Below are positions 58,659 through 64,000 of a stretch of 64,000 nucleotides of DNA, one piece after another. This DNA is from Halorubellus salinus. Its GTDB lineage: Archaea; Halobacteriota; Halobacteria; Halobacteriales; Natrialbaceae. Location: assembly GCF_020567525.1 (NCBI RefSeq), contig NZ_JAJCVI010000002.1, positions 558,001 through 622,000 on the forward strand, given 5' to 3'. The first letter of the stretch is position 1, and the number at the start of each line of letters is the position of its first letter. The notes beneath the pieces were generated by a model. The model was not told the DNA's origin. It saw only the letters and a program-made list of their open reading frames with translations, and made no database searches. The position numbers were made by a program, and so were the translations under genes.

Positions 58659-59987
58659 TCAGTGCTCCCAGTTCGTCGGCCAGATGCCGGCGGCGCGCAT
58701 GCCGGCGTCGAAGTCCTGGTCGACCATCGCGTCCCTGAGTGCGTCCTCGTCGACGCGCTCGACGTCGTTCTCCGCGACCTCGCGCACGAGGAGCGTGGCG
58801 AGCATCGCGTGCTCGCGGACGACACGGGAGTCGGTCTTGTCGAACGTGTCGGCGGCGGTGTGTCCCCAGCCGCGGCCGCGCTCGCCGGAGTCACTGTGTA
58901 GCTGTATCGCGGGAACGCGCTCGCGGAGGAACGGCCAGTGGTCGCTCCACGGGTGCGGGTCCGCGTCCGTCCGAACGGGGTGGTCGACGGCGTCGGCGAC
59001 GGCGTCGACCGCGTCCGCGAGGTCGTCGCTTCCGTGCGGCATCGCGACGAGGTTCCGGTGGCGGCCGGCGCCGTCAACGTTCACGACCGCGTGCACGTCG
59101 TCGAGCTCGAGTGCGTCCGCGAGCGCCGTGCCGCCGAGGAGGCCGACCTCTTCGGCGCCGACGCCGGCGACGCGGACGCGAGCATCGAGCACGTCTGCTG
59201 CGTCGAGCCGGCCGAGCGTGCGAGCGAGTGCGACGACGACGGCGATCCCGCAGCCGTTGTCGAGCGCTCCCTCCGCGACGTCGTGCGCGTCGAAGTGCGC
59301 GAGCACCACGACCTCGCGGTTCGCGTCGTCGGGACCGAGGACGCCGTGGACGAACTCGCTCTCGCCGTCGTCCATCGTCGCGTTCACGTCGAGTTCGAGC
59401 GTCGCGTCGCGGTCGGCGTACTCCGCGAGCCACGCGCCCGTCTCCTTCGAGACGCCGACGCCGGGTGCGGCCGCTGGTTCGTCGAACCGGAGCGACCCCG
59501 TCGGCGGGAGCTGGCCGTCGACGTGGTTCCGGAACAGGAACGCGTCGGCGCCGGCGTCGATGGCGTGCCCGAACGACTCCATCCGGTGCACGAACCGGCC
59601 GTCAGCGGGAGAGTCCGTGCGGGCGAGTGCGATCGCGCCGTCGAGGTCGGCGTCCGCGATCTCCGCGTGCGTGCCGTGCCCGACGTCGACGAGCGGGCCG
59701 TCGACGCTCGCAGTCGGCGAGTACGGGAGCGCGAGCGCGTCGAACTCGCGGTCGACGGGGTCGGTGACGCGGAGCGTCGTGTCGCCGCGCGTCCAGGCCG
59801 TGAGCGGGAACGACTCGCGGTCGACGTCGCGGACGTCAGCGTCCCGGAACGCATCGGCGACGAGGGCAGCGGCACGCGCTTCGCCGGGATGACCGGCCAT
59901 CCGGTCGTCGAGCTCGCAGAGGCGTCGCAGGAACCGACGGGGTTCGTCGTCGCGCCACGTCGCACCGAGCGCGGTATCGAGGTCCAT
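58659..59987 (-). CDS. M28-family metallopeptidase with PA domain
   Basis: 442 residues. The M28 zinc ligands are visible: His/Asp in 'VLAHFDAHDVAEGALDNGCG', the Glu pair in 'GVGAEEVGLLGG', Asp in 'VNVDGAGR' and His in 'GWGHTAADTFDK'. The inserted protease-associated (PA) region spans about 100-200. There is no signal peptide, so it is cytoplasmic, probably an aminopeptidase or carboxypeptidase. 'GGTTTACG' 25 bases upstream is the TATA box. Confidence 0.94.
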   Translation of the reverse strand: MDLDTALGATWRDDEPRRFLRRLCELDDRMAGHPGEARAAALVADAFRDADVRDVDRESFPLTAWTRGDTTLRVTDPVDREFDALALPYSPTASVDGPLVDVGHGTHAEIADADLDGAIALARTDSPADGRFVHRMESFGHAIDAGADAFLFRNHVDGQLPPTGSLRFDEPAAAPGVGVSKETGAWLAEYADRDATLELDVNATMDDGESEFVHGVLGPDDANREVVVLAHFDAHDVAEGALDNGCGIAVVVALARTLGRLDAADVLDARVRVAGVGAEEVGLLGGTALADALELDDVHAVVNVDGAGRHRNLVAMPHGSDDLADAVDAVADAVDHPVRTDADPHPWSDHWPFLRERVPAIQLHSDSGERGRGWGHTAADTFDKTDSRVVREHAMLATLLVREVAENDVERVDEDALRDAMVDQDFDAGMRAAGIWPTNWEH

Positions 59988-60102
59988 GCCCCGGCCTACG
60001 GCCGCGAGCGTAAACCAGTTCGGCCCCGGCCAGCACGCCCGCGTAGGGGCAAGGTCGTGGTGAGTGGCAACGCTTACCTGAAGCTATGGCCAAGAGCGGG
60101 CC

Positions 60103-61893
60103 ATGAGTTCGGTCCCAGAACGATCCGAGATCGACGAGGAGTACAAGTGGGACCTCGAGAGCATCTACGCCTCCGACGACGAGTGGGAGGCCGCCTTCGA
60201 GGACGTGAGTGAACGACTGGAGGACCTGGCGGCGTACGAGGGGTCGGTCGTCGACGACGGCGAGACGCTCCTGGAGACGCTGGAGACGCGCGACGACGTG
60301 ATGCGGGAGGTCGCGAAGGTCGCGAACTACGCGCAGATGCGCTCGTCGGAGGACACGACGAACCAGCAGTACCAGGCGTTGTCGGCGCGCTCGCAGTCGC
60401 TGGCGTCGGACGCGCAGTCGGCGGCGTCGTTCATCGAACCGGAGATCCAGAGTGCGAGTCGCGACGAGGTGTCGGCGATGGTCGAGTCGACCGATGGCCT
60501 GGAGCAGTACGAGCACTATCTCGACGACGTCCTGCGGACGAAACCGCATACCCGCTCGGCGGAGGTCGAGGAGGTACTCGCGGAGCTCGGGGAGGTCACG
60601 CACGGGAGCGGGGACGTGTACAGTATGCTCGCGAACGCGGACATGGAGTTCCCGACCGTCGAGAAGCCCGACGGTGACGCCGTGGAGATCACGCAGTCGA
60701 ACTTCACGACGCTCCTCAAGAATCAGGACCGCGAGTTCCGGCAGACGGTCCACGAGGAGTTCTACGACGAGTGGGCTGACGTCCGGAACGCGGTCGGGAC
60801 GGCGTACAAGAACTCCGTGAAGGCGGACGTGAAGGAGGCACGCGTCCGGCACTACGAGACGGCTCGCGAAGCGGCGATGGACGGCCCGAACGTCCCCGTT
60901 GAGGTGTACGACAATCTCGTGGAGACCGTTCGAGAGAATCTCGACAAGCTCCACCGGCACAGCGAGTTGAAGGCCGAGGTGCTCGGTGTGGACGAACTGG
61001 AGATGTGGGACGTCTACATGCCGATGACGGAGTCCGAGAGTCCGGACGTCGAGTACGAGGAGGCGACGGAGTACGTCGTCGACTCGCTCGGCGTCCTCGG
61101 CGAGGAGTACCAGTCGCGGGTCGCGGAGGGCCTGGAGTCGCGGTGGGTGGACGTCTACGAGAACGAGGGGAAGCGAGCGGGTGCGTTCTCCAGTGGGACG
61201 TACGACACGCAGCCGTTCATCATGATGAACTACCAGGACGACATCGCGTCGATGTACACGCTCGCGCACGAGCTCGGGCACTCGATGCACTCGGAGTACA
61301 CGAAGGATGCGCAGCCGTACGTGTATTCGAGTTACGAGATCTTCGTGGCGGAGGTGGCGTCGACGGTGAACGAGACGCTCCTCACGCATCACCTCCTGGA
61401 GACCGTGGAGGACCCCGAGTTCCGCCGGCACGTCCTGAACGAGTACCTGGAGCGGGTGCGGTCGACGCTCTACCGGCAGACGATGTTCGCGGACTTCGAG
61501 CATCAGGCCCACCAGTTGGCGGAGGACGGCGAGGCGATCACGCCGGACGCGCTCGACGAGATCTACGGCGACCTGAAGCGCGAGTTCTACGAGCCGGCGA
61601 ACGTCGACGACCACATCGAGCGCGAGTGGATGCGCATCCCGCACTTCTATCGCGCGTACTACGTCTACCAGTACGCGACGGGTATCTCGGCGGCGGTGGC
61701 GCTCAGCCAGCAGATCCTGGAGGGTGACGAGGAGGCGGCGGAACGGTACCGCGAGTTCCTCTCGAAGGGCTCCCGCGAGTACCCGCTCAAACTCCTGCAG
61801 GGCGCGGGCGTGGACATGTCGACGAGCGACCCGATCCAGTCCGCGCTCGACGTCTACGACGACTACCTCGACGAGATGGCGACCCTGATCTGA
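60103..61893 (+). CDS. pepF: Oligoendopeptidase F (M3 family)
   Basis: 596 residues, helical M3B metallopeptidase. Zinc-binding HExxH is in 'TLAHELGHSMHSEYT' (near 387-391) and the third ligand in 'YEIFVAEVASTVNETLL'. It degrades peptides of roughly 7-17 residues in the cytoplasm. A TATA-like 'CGCTTACC' 28 bases upstream of the ATG makes it leaderless. It is divergent from the M28 peptidase gene, so two peptidases share a control region. Confidence 0.96.
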   Translation: MSSVPERSEIDEEYKWDLESIYASDDEWEAAFEDVSERLEDLAAYEGSVVDDGETLLETLETRDDVMREVAKVANYAQMRSSEDTTNQQYQALSARSQSLASDAQSAASFIEPEIQSASRDEVSAMVESTDGLEQYEHYLDDVLRTKPHTRSAEVEEVLAELGEVTHGSGDVYSMLANADMEFPTVEKPDGDAVEITQSNFTTLLKNQDREFRQTVHEEFYDEWADVRNAVGTAYKNSVKADVKEARVRHYETAREAAMDGPNVPVEVYDNLVETVRENLDKLHRHSELKAEVLGVDELEMWDVYMPMTESESPDVEYEEATEYVVDSLGVLGEEYQSRVAEGLESRWVDVYENEGKRAGAFSSGTYDTQPFIMMNYQDDIASMYTLAHELGHSMHSEYTKDAQPYVYSSYEIFVAEVASTVNETLLTHHLLETVEDPEFRRHVLNEYLERVRSTLYRQTMFADFEHQAHQLAEDGEAITPDALDEIYGDLKREFYEPANVDDHIEREWMRIPHFYRAYYVYQYATGISAAVALSQQILEGDEEAAERYREFLSKGSREYPLKLLQGAGVDMSTSDPIQSALDVYDDYLDEMATLI

Positions 61894-62015
61894 CCGGCTG
61901 GGGCACTAGGAGTATCGAGACGGCTCTTTTCGCTGGGTTCGTCGTCGACGACTACCGAGAGGGGCGTCGTTGTCGACGTGGCGTTGCGTCGCCGCGAGCC
62001 AACAAGGGATGGCGG

Positions 62016-62405
62016 TCAGTCGTCGTTGTGGTCGTCGGCGTCCTCGAGGTCGATCTCGACGGGGTCGTCGCTCGCCTCGACGTCGTCGGATTCGTCGTCC
62101 TCGGAGAGGGCTTCCGCTTCCTCGTCGGCGTCGTCGGTGCGGTCCGCGTCGGATGCGGTCTCGGCGCTCGCTGCGAGGAGGAATCCGGTGAGGCCGGCGG
62201 CGATCATGCCGGCGCCGCTGGCGCGCGTCGCGTCGACGTACCAGTCGCGGGGCGTGAACTCGCCGTCGCCGAGGTCCTCGTAGCGCGAGGCGAGCGAGAG
62301 TTTGTCGCCGAGGATGGCGGCTTTCTTCGGGGCGACGAGCGTGACGACGCCGACGGCGACCGTTCCGAGTGACGCGACCTTCCGGAGCTTCGGGTTACCG
62401 AGCAT
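62016..62405 (-). CDS. Haloarchaeal membrane protein of unknown function
   Basis: 129 residues. Two weak hydrophobic segments ('KVASLGTVAVGVVTLVAP' and 'ASGAGMIAAGLTGFLLAASA') are separated by 30 residues; then a 45-residue acidic tail. No family was recognised. A TATA-like 'GCTTTTGG' 28 bases upstream of the ATG supports the start. Confidence 0.78.
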   Translation of the reverse strand: MLGNPKLRKVASLGTVAVGVVTLVAPKKAAILGDKLSLASRYEDLGDGEFTPRDWYVDATRASGAGMIAAGLTGFLLAASAETASDADRTDDADEEAEALSEDDESDDVEASDDPVEIDLEDADDHNDD

Positions 62406-62513
62406 ACACGAACGTTCGGGGCGGGCGACCAAAAGCCCGTGCCTTCCGACGTTGGCGCTGACTCGACGGCAGTTGATTCACGCGACGTCGTTGACGGTTC
62501 GACGACGGTCGAT

Positions 62514-62951
62514 TCAGTCGGTGTCGTTGGTGAGGTTTCGGCTGCCGCTCCAGGCGGACCCGTCGCTGTCGCCAGCGGTCTTGAACGTGCCGCGGGCGGT
62601 TGCGACGAGCGTGTCGTCGTGCGTTATCTCGACGTCGGCGACGGCGACGGTGTCGCCGTCCTTCTTGACCTCGGCTTCGGCGTGGAGGTCGCCGCGAGCG
62701 GGCGCGAGGTGGTCGAATCGGATGTCGACGGTGGGCGTGGGTTTGTGGTGGAGCGAGATGACGGCGGCGCCGGCGACGGTGTCGGCGAGCCCGTGGACGA
62801 CGGCGCCGTGTGCGACGTCGCTCCCGGGGACCGACGAGTGGTGGTCGTCGAACGCGAGTTCGCCTTCGGCGTGGCCGTCCTCGGCCGCGGTGACCTCGAT
62901 GCCGAGGTGACGACAGTACGGGATCTGGGACATGATGTCCGCCAAGTCCAT
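62514..62951 (-). CDS. PaaI-type hotdog thioesterase
   Basis: 145 residues. 'DVAHGAVVHGLADTVAGAAV' is the PaaI/4HBT signature with the central helix, preceded by 'CRHLGIEVTAAEDGHAEGEL'. Relatives hydrolyse aromatic or other acyl-CoA esters. The last 20 residues are a polar tail. A TATA-like 'CGTTTGGGG' lies 28 bases upstream. Confidence 0.92.
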   Translation of the reverse strand: MDLADIMSQIPYCRHLGIEVTAAEDGHAEGELAFDDHHSSVPGSDVAHGAVVHGLADTVAGAAVISLHHKPTPTVDIRFDHLAPARGDLHAEAEVKKDGDTVAVADVEITHDDTLVATARGTFKTAGDSDGSAWSGSRNLTNDTD

Positions 62952-63016
62952 ATCACACCCTGAATCCCTCCAACCCCAAACGCGTTGTGTGTTCCCATCA
63001 TCCTATCAGGTTAGGG

Positions 63017-63229
63017 ATGGCAGATAATGCCGCACCTTCCGAACGTGTGGCCGAGGCAACTACAATGGGAGCAGACGTCCACAAGCCCGACGCGATAGAC
63101 GACCCGCCGGTTCCCGAGCGCTACACGGCGATAGAAACCGACGACGGCGACCTCGTCGTGTTCGACGCGGAAGACGAGGACGCGTGGATTCAGGCCGCGG
63201 ACGCGACCTGCCTGACCGAACTCCGCTAG
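63017..63229 (+). CDS. DUF7331-type small acidic protein
   Basis: 70 residues. 'PERYTAIETDDGDLVVFDAE' and 'DEDAWIQAADATCL' match a common short haloarchaeal family (DUF7331, from memory). Function is unknown. The start at 63017 is chosen as the first ATG after a short AT-rich stretch. Confidence 0.8.
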   Translation: MADNAAPSERVAEATTMGADVHKPDAIDDPPVPERYTAIETDDGDLVVFDAEDEDAWIQAADATCLTELR

Positions 63230-63364
63230 CGTTCGAACCCATCGCGGGTCGTGTGAGAGGCCGTCGGGTTCGTGTCGACCCGCTCCCGAGTCGCACTCAC
63301 TTCTCGCTCGAGTCGTCGGTCGGCGACCGGAATCACTACCTGTCCGCTCCGCGCACGCCGACGC

Positions 63365-64000
63365 ATGCAACTGGGCGTCATCGGCCTCGGTCGGATGGGG
63401 CGCATCGTCGTCGACCGGACACTGGACGCGGGCCACGACGTGGTCGCGTTCGACCTGGACGAGCACGCGGTCGCGGACGCGGCGGACGCGGGCGCCGAAC
63501 CAGCCGGATCCGTCGTCGACCTCGCGGACCGCCTCGGCGAGGACAAACGAATCTGGTTGATGGTGCCCGCGGGCGACGCGGTCGACGCCGCCCTCGACGA
63601 CCTCGAACCGCACGTCGACGGCGACGACGTCGTCGTCGACGGCGGGAACTCGTACTTCGAGGACTCGGTGCGACGCGCGGAGTCGACCGACGCGGCGTAC
63701 CTCGACTGCGGGACCTCGGGCGGTCCCGCGGGGGCGGACCTCGGGTTCTCGCTGATGGTCGGTGGCCCCGAGTGGGCGTACGACGAACTCGTTCCCGTCT
63801 TCGATGCGGTCGCGACCGGCCCGGACGGCCACGACCGCATGGGGCCCGCCGGCAGCGGGCACTACGTGAAGATGGTGCACAACGGCGTCGAGTACGCGCT
63901 CATGCAGACGTACGGCGAGGGGTTCGAGCTCCTGGCGAACGGTCGGTACGACCTCGACCTCGAGTCGGTCGCTCGCACGTGGAACAACGGCGCGGTCATC
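63365..64000 (+). CDS. gnd: 6-phosphogluconate dehydrogenase, decarboxylating, 3' partial
   Basis: The frame starts at ATG 63365 and runs off the right edge (212 codons visible). The Rossmann motif is 'MQLGVIGLGRMGRIVVDR', followed by 'WLMVPAGDAVDAALDDL', 'VVDGGNSYFEDS', 'DCGTSGGPAGADLGFSLMVG' and the catalytic 'GSGHYVKMVHNGVEYALMQ'. It oxidises 6-phosphogluconate to ribulose 5-phosphate, the pentose supply route in haloarchaea. Confidence 0.94.
   Translation, partial: MQLGVIGLGRMGRIVVDRTLDAGHDVVAFDLDEHAVADAADAGAEPAGSVVDLADRLGEDKRIWLMVPAGDAVDAALDDLEPHVDGDDVVVDGGNSYFEDSVRRAESTDAAYLDCGTSGGPAGADLGFSLMVGGPEWAYDELVPVFDAVATGPDGHDRMGPAGSGHYVKMVHNGVEYALMQTYGEGFELLANGRYDLDLESVARTWNNGAVI

Overview
The window is high-GC haloarchaeal DNA (class Halobacteria). 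The predicted proteins are very acidic. Most chromosomal genes have a TATA-like box about 25-30 bases before the start codon, as expected for leaderless mRNAs. The markers are archaeal: aEF1A, uS10, eS24, eS27-like S27ae, eS19, Spt4, Rpo7, aIF2-gamma, the proteasome-activating nucleotidase, a fused Kae1-Bud32 and class I LysRS. I cannot name a genus.

Bases 1 to about 19,273 are an integrated plasmid- or virus-like element. It abuts the 3' end of a tRNA-Ala(CGC) gene and runs off the left edge. Its plus strand holds one long operon of tightly overlapping genes (2-13,941). In order these are a subtilase, a Tat-exported protein, several secreted proteins rich in N-glycosylation sequons, small membrane proteins, three larger membrane proteins, a zinc-finger protein, a membrane-anchored helix-hairpin-helix protein, and a HerA/VirD4-like ATPase with a winged-helix tail. 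A low-GC middle (13,950-15,620) carries a triple zinc-ribbon protein, a winged-helix regulator and a pair of perfect hairpins. The minus strand (15,621-19,099) is a replication operon: a DUF6166 protein, an unknown, a PD-(D/E)XK-like protein, a Cys-rich protein and an HUH rolling-circle Rep. No integrase, capsid protein or known spike is recognisable, so whether this is a virus, a vesicle-forming plasmid or a transfer element is open. It is the best candidate here for an undescribed system.

From 19,274 to 64,000 the DNA is ordinary chromosome. The order is rhomboid; S10-EF1A; homoserine dehydrogenase with its ACT protein; PAN; a TrkA-type protein; a DapA-like aldolase; a PIN-like pair; an SDR; the ITPase RdgB; an HTH_10 regulator; and an orphan NuoCD. 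Next comes the information-processing cluster aIF2-gamma/PIN/Rpo7/Spt4/DUF359//S24e/S27ae/Kae1-Bud32, split by an oppositely oriented chemoreceptor gene. After it lie an SLC13 permease, a winged-helix/zinc regulator, a frameshifted Tat lipoprotein, Tsr3, LysRS, UMP kinase, a site-2 protease, ThiL, a flippase-like protein, S19e, PDCD5, a PP-loop protein, HisRS, TruA, an M28 peptidase, PepF, a thioesterase and the start of 6-phosphogluconate dehydrogenase.

Two regulatory themes recur. Most starts sit at the expected transcription start (leaderless). Three genes (the ACT protein, lysS and a DUF7123 protein) instead have a tiny leaderless ORF at that position, whose stop overlaps or abuts the main start. 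Short tandem duplications also sit at gene ends (rdgB, truA, before hisS, after the chemoreceptor).
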